64,000 nucleotides of DNA, taken from positions 1 through 64,000 of the forward strand of contig CABSMJ010000012.1 of the NCBI GenBank assembly GCA_902478785.1, given 5' to 3'. A model generated the notes under the pieces. It searched no databases and was not told the DNA's origin. It saw only the letters and a list, made by a program, of their open reading frames with translations. The position numbers and the translations under genes are program-made. This document shows positions 57,104 through 64,000 of the stretch, piece by piece. The number at the start of each line of letters is the position of its first letter. The stretch's first letter is position 1. This stretch comes from an uncultured Oscillospiraceae bacterium (GTDB lineage Bacteria > Bacillota > Clostridia > Oscillospirales > Oscillospiraceae).

Positions 57104-57132
57104 ATTCTAGCGCTCTAGTTCCCTATTGTCAA
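57104..57132 (-). promoter_or_regulatory. Promoter of the aminotransferase gene
   Basis: TTGACA, 17-bp spacer, TAGAAT on the minus strand, with an AT-rich UP-like stretch just upstream (57133-57200). Confidence 0.85.
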
Positions 57133-57258
57133 CCTTCTTTTTATTCATCTTGTATAATTTATAGCTCATTTTTTTATTTCATATGTGCAAAACTATCAAT
57201 TTATTATCACTTTTTTTGATAAGTCCATTTCAAGGGAAAGTTGGAAGAAAGCGGGCAG

Positions 57259-57288
57259 AAAAAAGCGCGCCCCGAGGACGCGCTTTTC
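57259..57288 (-). terminator. Terminator of ftsK
   Basis: AAAAGCGCG and CGCGCTTTT arms pair beside the ftsK stop, followed by T's on the minus strand. Confidence 0.8.
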
Positions 57289-59904
57289 TTATTCCTCCGG
57301 TGCCTGCTGGGGCTCGGATGGGTCCTCAGCGGCACTCTCTCCGCCGCTGCCGCCCATCTGCATCTCCTGCCACTGGGCCCGGGTGATGAGCAGCTGACGA
57401 GGCTTGGAGCCTTCAAAGGGACCCACGATGCCTCGCTCCTCCATCTGGTCCACCAGGCGGGCGGCCCGGGAATAGCCCAGCTTCAGCCGGCGCTGGAGCA
57501 TAGACACGGAGGCCTGTCCGGTCTCCAGCACCACGTCCACCGCCGCCGGCAGCAGCTCGTCGCCCTCCTCTTCGCCGGATTCGGCAGCTGCGCCGCCCCG
57601 GCCTCCGGAGCCCTTCTCCTTCTCCTGAAGGCTCTCCTCGATCTTCTGCATGACCTCCTGGGAGTAGTCCGCCTCGCCGGTGGACTTGACGAAGGCCACC
57701 ACCTGCTCGATCTCCTCCGGGGAGATGAAGCAGCCCTGGACACGGAGGGGCTTACCCTCCCCCAAGGGGGCGTAGAGCATATCGCCCTTGCCCACCAGCT
57801 TTTCCGCGCCGGTGGTATCCAAAATGATGCGGGACTCCAGAGAGGAGGCCACGGCGAAGGCGATCCGGCTGGGGATGTTGGCCTTCATCAATCCGGTGAT
57901 GACGTCGGCGGAGGGCCGCTGGGTGGCGATGACCAGGTGCATGCCGGCGGCACGGCCCATCTGCGCCACTCGGCAGATGGATTCCTCCACCTCCTTGGCA
58001 GCCACCAACATCAGATCTGCCAGCTCGTCGATGACCACCACCACGCTGGGCAGCTTCTCCATGCCCTCCTGCTGGGCGGCCAGGGCGTTGTAGCCCGCCA
58101 GATCCTTCACGCCGTTCTCCGAAAAGGCCTTGTAGCGCTTCATCATCTCAAACACCGCCCACTGCAGGGCACCGGCGGCCTTCTTCGGGTCCGTCACCAC
58201 CGGGATCAGCAGGTGGGGGATGCCGTTATAGGGCGCCAGCTCCACCATCTTGGGGTCCACCATGATGAAACGGACCTCCTCGGGAGTGGACTTATAGAGC
58301 ATACTGATGATAAGGGAGTTGGTGCACACCGACTTACCGGAGCCGGTGGTACCGGCAATGAGCACGTGGGGAAGCTTTGCGATGTTGCCCACGATGTGGT
58401 TGCCGCCGATGTCCTTGCCCACGGCAAAGGCCACGTTGGACTTGTGCTGGGTGAACTCCTTGGACTCGATGACCTCCCGGATCAGCACCGGGGTCACCTG
58501 CCGGTTGGGCACCTCGATGCCCACCACGGAGATCTTGTCCGGCACGGCGGCGATACGCACGCCGCTGGCACCCAGGGCCAGGGCAATGTCGTCGGACAGG
58601 TTGGTGATCTTGCTCAGCTTCACACCCTGTTCCAGGGTAAACTCATACCGGGTCACCGACGGGCCATGAACCACGTCGCCCGGGGTGGCCTCTACGCCGA
58701 AGCTGTGGAGGGTCTCCGACAGGCGGCGGGAGTTGTTGCGCAGCTCGGCGCCCACCTCGGTGTAGTTGTCTGTCCGATTCTCCTTCAGCAGCGTGATGGG
58801 GGGATACTGATAGGTGCTCTCCCCCATGGATGCCTGCTTGTCCTCGATCTCCCGGGTGACGGCCTCCGTGGCGGCGGCCACCTCCGCGGCGGTAGAGGCG
58901 TTTTTGGTCTTGCGCTCCTGGGGCGCGGCAGGCGTCTCCGTCCGGGCCTGGACAGCGGGCTCCGCCGCCTGAGGTGCAGGCTCCAGGGTCAGGATCTGGG
59001 GCGCCGGTGAAACCGGTGCAGGCTGCGCCACGGGCGCCGGCTGCTCCTGCTGTTGGCCCGTTTTGCCGGTCAGCAGCTGATCGGGCGAGGGGATCTCCTC
59101 GGACTTGTGACGGAAAAAGCCGGTGAGTCGGGAGGGCTTTTTCTCCGGCAGGGCCACAGGCTCGTCCAAAGGAATATCGATGGAGGGCCGTGGCTCCGTC
59201 CTGGCCGGGCGGACGGGCTCTGTGGGCACCACCCGGATTCGGGGCTGGGGCTCCTCCTCATACTCATATTCCAGACGCTCCCGGCTGCGGGCCTTCTCCA
59301 CAATGGCCCCCACTGTCAGCCGCAGCGCCACCATCAGCAGCACCACAAAGAGCACGGTGAAGATGATGATGGAGGCCACCTTAGAAAAGACGGCCACAAA
59401 GCCCACGGCGATGGTTCCGGAGATGGCGCCGCCGGAGTCTAAGGCCACGCCGGTCTCCCACAGCCGCTTGAGCACCGCAAAGGAGCTTTCAAATTTGATG
59501 TCGCACAGGACCATGTGACACAGGCTCCCCAGCAGCAGCGGCAGCAGCAGCGCACAGCTGACCCGCAGCCGCACTGGACGGCCGTGGTGGAAGAGCAGGA
59601 TGCCGGAAGCCAGCAGCAGCGCCGGTGCCCACAGGTAATAGCCGTAGCCGAACAGGCCCTTGAGCAGCTTGGCGCTCCAATTCAGGAAGATGGCCTGGAC
59701 GTGGAAATAGCTCACGGCGATCAGCAGCGCCAGCAGCAGGCAAACCACGCCCCCTACCTCCCGCCGGACAGGGCGCTTCTCCGGCCGTTTGACCCGGGAG
59801 CCGCCCTTCTTGGAGGCAGCGGAGGAGCGGGATGTGCTCTTGCTGCCACTCCTAGACTGGCCAGAGCGTTTTGTGGTTTTTTTGGATGTCGTGGATGCTG
59901 CCAC
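57289..59904 (-). CDS. ftsK: DNA translocase FtsK/SpoIIIE
   Basis: An 871-residue membrane-anchored translocase pumping chromosomal DNA through the septum. The basic N-terminus (about 50 residues of Lys/Ser/Arg) leads to about four membrane helices (residues 50-195), then a Pro/Glu-rich linker. The motor has Walker A in IAGTTGSGKSVCTN and Walker B in VVVVIDELADLM, with ATQRPSADVITG. The C-terminal gamma winged-helix (GQASVSMLQRRLKLGYSRAA) reads polarity sequences. The start is a GTG, nine bases after GGAGG. Whether it acts in division, sporulation or both cannot be told. Confidence 0.95.
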   Translation of the reverse strand: MAASTTSKKTTKRSGQSRSGSKSTSRSSAASKKGGSRVKRPEKRPVRREVGGVVCLLLALLIAVSYFHVQAIFLNWSAKLLKGLFGYGYYLWAPALLLASGILLFHHGRPVRLRVSCALLLPLLLGSLCHMVLCDIKFESSFAVLKRLWETGVALDSGGAISGTIAVGFVAVFSKVASIIIFTVLFVVLLMVALRLTVGAIVEKARSRERLEYEYEEEPQPRIRVVPTEPVRPARTEPRPSIDIPLDEPVALPEKKPSRLTGFFRHKSEEIPSPDQLLTGKTGQQQEQPAPVAQPAPVSPAPQILTLEPAPQAAEPAVQARTETPAAPQERKTKNASTAAEVAAATEAVTREIEDKQASMGESTYQYPPITLLKENRTDNYTEVGAELRNNSRRLSETLHSFGVEATPGDVVHGPSVTRYEFTLEQGVKLSKITNLSDDIALALGASGVRIAAVPDKISVVGIEVPNRQVTPVLIREVIESKEFTQHKSNVAFAVGKDIGGNHIVGNIAKLPHVLIAGTTGSGKSVCTNSLIISMLYKSTPEEVRFIMVDPKMVELAPYNGIPHLLIPVVTDPKKAAGALQWAVFEMMKRYKAFSENGVKDLAGYNALAAQQEGMEKLPSVVVVIDELADLMLVAAKEVEESICRVAQMGRAAGMHLVIATQRPSADVITGLMKANIPSRIAFAVASSLESRIILDTTGAEKLVGKGDMLYAPLGEGKPLRVQGCFISPEEIEQVVAFVKSTGEADYSQEVMQKIEESLQEKEKGSGGRGGAAAESGEEEGDELLPAAVDVVLETGQASVSMLQRRLKLGYSRAARLVDQMEERGIVGPFEGSKPRQLLITRAQWQEMQMGGSGGESAAEDPSEPQQAPEE

Positions 59905-59990
59905 CAGGTGATACCTCCCAGAAATGTTCTTCCGGCGGGCCCTGCGGGTCCGCCGGGTGTCCTATGTAGTCGTGTGTGATCCGCCACAGG

Positions 59991-60134
59991 GAATTGCCTC
60001 TGCGGCAGGATGCCGGGCATGCCTGGACGCCGCTTGTGCGGCGCAGGCAAATTCGGCCCTTATCCCCGGACCAGGGTCAGAATCAGCGTCAGCGCACCCA
60101 TGGCCCAGCAGCAATAGGCAAAGAAGCCGAATTT
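59991..60134. repeat. 144-bp duplicated segment, copy 1 (uppP tail plus structured downstream region)
   Basis: This copy repeats, about 203 bases away and with roughly 14 differences, the end of uppP and the 69 bases beyond it. Within it, the minus strand still encodes a near-identical UppP C-terminus (KFGFFAYCCWAMGALTLILT plus stop), but has no gene body. It fills most of the gap between ftsK and uppP; the bases between the copies hold nothing recognisable. Confidence 0.88.
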
Positions 60135-60193
60135 ACACCCCGAAAAAGTCCCCTTTTCCGGGGCCCCATTTATTTTACTTCCTCGGGGCAAGT

Positions 60194-60337
60194 GAATTGC
60201 CCCTGCGGCAGGATGCTCCGCATGCCTGGACGCCGCTTCCGCGGCGTAGACAAATTCGGCCCTTATCCCCGGACCAGGGTCAAAACCAGCGTCAGCGCGC
60301 CCATGGCCCAGCAGTAGTAGGCGAAGAAGCCGAATTT
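60194..60337. repeat. 144-bp duplicated segment, copy 2 (at the true uppP 3' end)
   Basis: Copy 2 spans the last 24 codons and stop of uppP plus 69 downstream bases. The non-coding part forms small hairpins: GATGC-TCC-GCATG and ACGCCGC-TTCC-GCGGCG. The corresponding copy 1 loops read CGG and TTGT, so most changes there fall in loops while stems are kept. Confidence 0.88.
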
Positions 60338-61099
60338 GCCTTTGTCTGCGATCATCTTCAGCAGTCGGATGCAGGCATAGCCCACCACTGCGGCTACCAC
60401 CACGCCCGCCAGATACACGGGCATATCGCTCCACTGGATGCTGCCCGCCAGGGCGTCCTTCAGGCTCAGGATATTGGCACCCAGGATGGCGGGAATAGAC
60501 ATGAGGAAGGAAAAGCGCACGGCGAATTTCCGGTCAAAGCCCACAAAGCAGCCGGCGGTGATGGTGGTGCCGGAGCGGGAGATACCCGGGCAGGTGGCGA
60601 TGGCCTGCCCCACACCTACCAGCAGCGCATCCACCACCGTGGCGGTCTTTTCCGTCTTGCGGCCCTTCCGGACCCGGTCACTGGCAAAGAGCAGGAAGCC
60701 TGTGACCAGCAGCGCGCCGGCCACGAAGTACATGTTGTCCGACAGCCCCTCCACCATGTCTTTCACCGGCAGCACCAGAAACAGCGGCAGCGTTCCCGCG
60801 ATGATCAGCACGATCATTCGCCGGGCCGGAGGCACCGGATTGGGGGTGGTGTGATGGGCCAGATCGCTGATGCCCCGGAAAAACTCCAGGATCATATCCC
60901 GGATGTCCGGCCAGTAGGCCACGAATACAGCCACCAATGTACCCAGGTGCAGCAATACGTCAAAAAAAGTGCCGTCGGTCCCCTCCACCGGCAGATCCAG
61001 CAGGTTGCGGGCGATGGCCAGATGGCCGGAACTGGAGACCGGCAAAAACTCGGTGATACCCTGGACCACACCAAGGAGCAAAGCGGATATAAGAGACAA
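60263..61099 (-). CDS. uppP: Undecaprenyl-diphosphatase
   Basis: A 278-residue polytopic membrane phosphatase (BacA family) recycling undecaprenyl pyrophosphate for cell wall synthesis. The two family motifs are intact: GITEFLPVSSSGHLAIARN near the N-terminus and CPGISRSGTTITAG. The start is a TTG, five bases after GGAGGAG; upstream in-frame residues overlap the rnc region and are rejected. A TGC-TATACT extended -10 lies upstream. Its last 24 codons are duplicated downstream. Confidence 0.94.
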   Translation of the reverse strand: MSLISALLLGVVQGITEFLPVSSSGHLAIARNLLDLPVEGTDGTFFDVLLHLGTLVAVFVAYWPDIRDMILEFFRGISDLAHHTTPNPVPPARRMIVLIIAGTLPLFLVLPVKDMVEGLSDNMYFVAGALLVTGFLLFASDRVRKGRKTEKTATVVDALLVGVGQAIATCPGISRSGTTITAGCFVGFDRKFAVRFSFLMSIPAILGANILSLKDALAGSIQWSDMPVYLAGVVVAAVVGYACIRLLKMIADKGKFGFFAYYCWAMGALTLVLTLVRG

Positions 61100-61198
61100 A
61101 ATGTCTCCTCCTTTCTGTTTCAATACAGAATTCAGTATAGCACAGCCGCCCGGGGAAAGCCAGCAAAATTTGCCGTCCCCACAGGCCGTGGGAAAACA

Positions 61199-61225
61199 AC
61201 AGGAGGAGACCTTCGTCCCCTCCTG
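61199..61225 (-). terminator. Probable terminator of rnc
   Basis: ACAGGAGG pairs with CCTCCTGT with a 12-base loop; T-rich sequence follows on the minus strand. Confidence 0.65.
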
Positions 61226-61232
61226 TCTTTGG

Positions 61233-61913
61233 TTATGCCTGCAGCTTTTCCAGAGCGGCCCGGGCAGCGGACTGCTCGGCTTCTTTCTTGCTGTGGCCCT
61301 CTCCGGCGCCCACCACCGCTCCGTTGAGCAGCACCTCCGCCAGGAAGGTTTTGTTGTGGTCGGGCCCGGACTCACCGGCCATGCGGTAGACCAGCTCCTG
61401 GTCCGGCTGACGCTGGACCAGCTCCTGCAGGGCGGTCTTGTAGTCCTTGCGTTTCTCCTCCACCACTTCTTCCCGCTGGCAGTCCAGCAGTACCCGATGG
61501 ATGAGGGCGGAGGCAGCCTCGATGCCGCCGTCCAGATACACGGCGGCAAACACCGCCTCCGTGGCGTCCGCCAGGATGGAGGCCCGGGTCCGGCCTCCGC
61601 CGGCCTCCTCGCCCCGTCCCAGCTTCAGATGATCCCCCAGGCCAAGGCCCTGGGCCACCTCGTGGAGGCTCTCCTCGCACACCAGGGCCGCCCGGATCCG
61701 GGTCAGGTCCCCCTCCGGCAGGTCCGGATGGCGCAAAAACAAAAATTCCGCCGTTACAAAGCCCAGCACAGAGTCCCCCAGGAACTCCAGGCGCTCATTG
61801 CTCTCCAGCCCCTGGCCCCGGTGCTCGTTGGCATAGGAGCTGTGATTCAGGGCCTCGCTGAGCAGGGCCTTGTTGCGAAAGGTATATCCCAGCTTTTTCT
61901 CCAGGCTTTCCAT
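61233..61913 (-). CDS. rnc: Ribonuclease III
   Basis: A 226-residue double-strand RNA endonuclease. The catalytic domain has the signature NERLEFLGDSVLGF, with DATEAVFAAVYLDGG holding further metal ligands. The C-terminal dsRNA-binding domain starts at KTALQELVQRQ and ends GHSKKEAEQSAARAAL. The ATG is nine bases after GGAGG. It follows acpP as in other Firmicutes. Confidence 0.96.
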   Translation of the reverse strand: MESLEKKLGYTFRNKALLSEALNHSSYANEHRGQGLESNERLEFLGDSVLGFVTAEFLFLRHPDLPEGDLTRIRAALVCEESLHEVAQGLGLGDHLKLGRGEEAGGGRTRASILADATEAVFAAVYLDGGIEAASALIHRVLLDCQREEVVEEKRKDYKTALQELVQRQPDQELVYRMAGESGPDHNKTFLAEVLLNGAVVGAGEGHSKKEAEQSAARAALEKLQA

Positions 61914-61944
61914 CTGTGTCTCCCTCCTCCGGTGATGCCGTGAC

Positions 61945-61976
61945 AAAAGGAAACCCCGCACAGGCGGGGCTTTCCT
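61945..61976 (-). terminator. Terminator after acpP
   Basis: AGGAAA-CCCCGC and GCGGGG-TTTCCT arms (one mismatch) then TTTT on the minus strand; it may partly uncouple rnc from the upstream lipid genes. Confidence 0.8.
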
Positions 61977-61985
61977 CCTCTTTTC

Positions 61986-62234
61986 TTATTTGGACAGCTT
62001 GCCGCTGAGGAACTGCACGATGTCCCCCACGGTCTTCATCCCGGTCAGCTCGTCCTCCTGGACTTCGCCGATGTCGAACTCCTCTTCCATGGCCATGACC
62101 AGTTCCACCAGGTCCACGGAATCCGCACCCAGATCCTCCTCAAAAGAAGTCTCCATGGTGATCTCTTCCGGCGCGGTGGCAAACTGTTCTCCAATGAGTT
62201 CCTGCAGTTTTTTCAGAATTTCTTCCGGTGTCAT
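61986..62234 (-). CDS. acpP: Acyl carrier protein
   Basis: An 82-residue four-helix carrier. The phosphopantetheine serine is in EDLGADSVDLVELVMAMEEE, the exact ACP motif. MTPEEILKKLQELIGEQF is a normal start with GGGAG upstream; longer in-frame starts reach into the spacer and lack a ribosome binding site. Located between plsX and rnc, so it is likely the housekeeping fatty acid ACP. Confidence 0.93.
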   Translation of the reverse strand: MTPEEILKKLQELIGEQFATAPEEITMETSFEEDLGADSVDLVELVMAMEEEFDIGEVQEDELTGMKTVGDIVQFLSGKLSK

Positions 62235-62318
62235 TGCGCTTGTTGCTCCCTTCTGCATAGGTGTCAGAATCGTTCTTGAAGCATCATACGGCAATGGGCC
62301 GCCCCTTGTCAATAGGAA

Positions 62319-63365
62319 TCAGGCTTTTTCTCCCTCTTTTTGCGTTTCGTGCCCCACCCGCATATACTCGATGTTCTCCTCCACCGCCTGGACAAAGCCG
62401 CTGGAGGCAAAGGCCACAGCCTGCCGCACGGCATTTTGAATGGCCAGGGCGTTGGAGCTGCCATGGGCCTTGATGACCGGCTTGGAGATGCCCAGGAAGG
62501 GCGTACCGCCCACCTGGTTGGGGTCCAAAGTCTTTTTGAACTCCCGCATTCCGTCCTTGACCAGGGCGCCGCCCAGCTTGTGGCGGGTGGTGTCGGACAG
62601 AACGGTCTTGAGCTGGCCGTAGAGGAACTTGCCGGCGCCCTCCACGGACTTGAGCATGATGTTGCCGGAGAAGCCGTCGGCCACGATCACATCTGCGCCG
62701 CCCATCATGGCGTCGCTGGGCTCGATGTTGCCCACAAAGTGGATGCGGCCGCTCTCCCCCGCCTCCTGCAGGCGCTCATAGGTCTCCCGGCGCAGGCCGT
62801 CACCCTTTTCGGCCTCGGCGCCGATGTTCAAAAGGGCCACCCGGGGCTGCTCCACGCCGCAGACCCGCTGGGAGTAGAAGTTGGCCAGATAGGCAAACTG
62901 GAGCAGGTACTCGGGGGTGCACTCGGCGTTGGCGCCGCAGTCGCACAGCAGGGCACTGCCGCCCTGGACGGGGATCTGGGGGCACATGGCCGCCCGGCGG
63001 ATGCCCCGGATACGCTTGACCACCAGCGTGGCGCCCGCCAGCAGGGCGCCGGTGGAGCCGGCAGAGACAAAGGCGTCTCCCTTTCCGTCCCGCAGCAGGT
63101 TCAGTCCCACGGTCAGCGAGGAGTCCTTTTTGCGCTTGAAGGCGGTGGCGGGGTCGTCGGCGATCTCCACCACCTCGGTGGCGTTGGCGATCTCCACCCC
63201 CTTGGGCAGATCCTTCTCCCCGCAGTCGGCGATGGCCTGCAGCACGGCCTCGGCACGGCCTGTCAGCAGGATGTCCACCCCGTAGGCCTTGTGCGCCGCC
63301 AGGGCGCCCCGGACGATCTCCAGAGGGGCGTTGTCGCCGCCCATGGCATCTACAATGATTTTCAT
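62319..63365 (-). CDS. plsX: Phosphate acyltransferase PlsX
   Basis: A 348-residue enzyme making acyl-phosphate from acyl-ACP for phospholipid synthesis. MKIIVDAMGGDNAPLEIVRG, SAGSTGALLAGATL, and VADGFSGNIMLKSVEG are the family blocks. The ATG chosen overlaps the trmFO stop by four bases (ATGA) and is eight bases from GGAG; an ATG two codons earlier is too close. Confidence 0.96.
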   Translation of the reverse strand: MKIIVDAMGGDNAPLEIVRGALAAHKAYGVDILLTGRAEAVLQAIADCGEKDLPKGVEIANATEVVEIADDPATAFKRKKDSSLTVGLNLLRDGKGDAFVSAGSTGALLAGATLVVKRIRGIRRAAMCPQIPVQGGSALLCDCGANAECTPEYLLQFAYLANFYSQRVCGVEQPRVALLNIGAEAEKGDGLRRETYERLQEAGESGRIHFVGNIEPSDAMMGGADVIVADGFSGNIMLKSVEGAGKFLYGQLKTVLSDTTRHKLGGALVKDGMREFKKTLDPNQVGGTPFLGISKPVIKAHGSSNALAIQNAVRQAVAFASSGFVQAVEENIEYMRVGHETQKEGEKA

Positions 63366-64000
63366 TGGCATATCTCCTTTTGCAGCGCGTCGATCTGCTC
63401 CAGACTGCGCTGAGACAATGCGGCATTCTTGTTCCGCTTCCCCTTCACCTTATAGCCCAGGGGCGGGATGATACCGAAGTTGATGTTCATAGGCTGGAAA
63501 TGGGTCACGCTCTCGTCGCTGACGTACAATCCCAAGGCGCCGATGGCCGTCTCCTGGGGGAAATCCACCGGCGGCAGGTCCGCCAGGCGCCGGGCCGTCT
63601 CCACCCCCACCAGGAAACCGCTGGCGGTGGACTCCACATATCCCTCCACGCCGGTCATCTGGCCGGCGAAGGAAATGCGGGGCTCCGCCTTGAGCCGGTA
63701 GTACCGGTCCAGCAGCCGGGGCGAGTCCAGATAGGTGTTGCGGTGCATCACGCCGTAGCGCAGAAACTCCGCGTCGTGGAGGGCGGGGATCATGGAGAAC
63801 ACCCGTTTTTGCTCCGGGAAGCGCAGGTGGGTCTGAAAGCCCACCAGGTTGTACACGGTGCCTGCGGCGTTGTCCTTGCGCAGCTGCACCACGGCAAAGG
63901 GCTCCTTCCCCGTTTTGGGATCCCGGAGGCCCCGGGGCTTGAGGGGCCCGTAGCACAGGGTGTCCCGGCCCCGGCGGGCCATCACCTCCACCGGCATACA
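63362..64000 (-). CDS. trmFO: tRNA (uracil-54-C5)-methyltransferase TrmFO, 5' part outside window
   Basis: The C-terminal 212 or so residues of the folate-dependent TrmFO (Gid), which makes 5-methyluridine at position 54 of tRNA in most Firmicutes. VVQLRKDNAAGTVYNLVGFQ, THLRFPEQKRVFSMIP, RHGVMHRNTY-like GVMHRNTYLDSP, FAGQMTGVEGYVESTASGF and MNINFGIIPPL are all family signatures. The gene continues beyond base 64000. It is coupled to plsX by a four-base overlap. Confidence 0.93.
   Translation of the reverse strand, partial: CMPVEVMARRGRDTLCYGPLKPRGLRDPKTGKEPFAVVQLRKDNAAGTVYNLVGFQTHLRFPEQKRVFSMIPALHDAEFLRYGVMHRNTYLDSPRLLDRYYRLKAEPRISFAGQMTGVEGYVESTASGFLVGVETARRLADLPPVDFPQETAIGALGLYVSDESVTHFQPMNINFGIIPPLGYKVKGKRNKNAALSQRSLEQIDALQKEICQ

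Overview
The window is GC-rich, densely coded chromosomal DNA from a low-redundancy Firmicute. The evidence is a SAM-I riboswitch on metK, a T-box leader, strong AGGAGG ribosome binding sites with frequent GTG/TTG starts, the rplU-prp-rpmA order with an N-terminally extended L27, an SleB-type cortex or wall hydrolase, FtsK/SpoIIIE, and PadR and NiaR-type regulators. High GC combined with this gene set suggests a gut clostridium of the Oscillospiraceae type (Flavonifractor/Oscillibacter-like). That placement is inference. No tRNA, rRNA, CRISPR array, prophage or insertion sequence was seen.

Layout. 1-1988: the end of a YgfK-type iron-sulfur flavoprotein. 2036-10282 (minus): a compact, complete histidine operon, hisZG(fused)-hisD-hisC-hisB-hisH-hisA-hisF-hisIE-hisK, with overlapping or closely spaced genes and one good promoter at its head. 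10.4-12.4 kb: a NiaR-type regulator and a stand-alone PTS EIIC-like transporter whose promoter runs straight into a 34-bp near-perfect palindrome. 12.5-15.8 kb: a wall hydrolase, a TIGR04255-like protein and a membrane glycosyltransferase, each with its own promoter. 15.8-20 kb: a small acetyltransferase, metK under a SAM-I riboswitch, a rhomboid-like protein and tmcAL. 20-24.5 kb: ackA; then a zinc-ribbon membrane protein, mtnN, luxS and a DUF3841-like gene; then a CAT-family acetyltransferase. 24.8-28.4 kb: a membrane-anchored XRE regulator, rplU-prp-rpmA and obgE. 28.4-34.1 kb: proteins of unknown or poorly known function, a double OB-fold SSB-like protein, a two-gene lipoprotein operon and a DUF523 protein.

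34.1-36.9 kb (minus): a T-box-controlled operon pairing a YkvI-like transporter with an iron-type alcohol dehydrogenase. 37-40.4 kb: an alpha/beta hydrolase, a PadR regulator with a clear operator and its membrane partner (an FtsW/RodA-like protein), and two tiny genes (DUF6472-like, DUF3343-like). 40.5-42.7 kb: lysA and a nitrilase-family amidase. 42.7-45.9 kb (minus): an FHA-FtsW fusion translationally coupled to a penicillin-binding protein. 46-52.2 kb (minus): an 1815-residue VWA/Cna_B surface adhesin preceded by a c-di-GMP-I (GEMM) riboswitch and a small unknown protein. 52.2-57 kb: an amino-acid permease, DUF1653, nfo, DUF1847 and an aminotransferase. 57.3-64 kb (minus): ftsK/spoIIIE, uppP, rnc, acpP, plsX and trmFO (5' end outside).

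The most interesting regulatory logic is: (i) tRNA charging, possibly for leucine, controlling a transporter plus an oxidoreductase; (ii) c-di-GMP controlling a giant adhesin through what looks like RBS occlusion; (iii) a palindrome at the start of the EIIC transcript beside a niacin-type repressor; (iv) a duplicated, structured uppP 3' tail. SAM chemistry is represented by metK, mtnN and luxS, which together cover SAM synthesis and by-product recycling.
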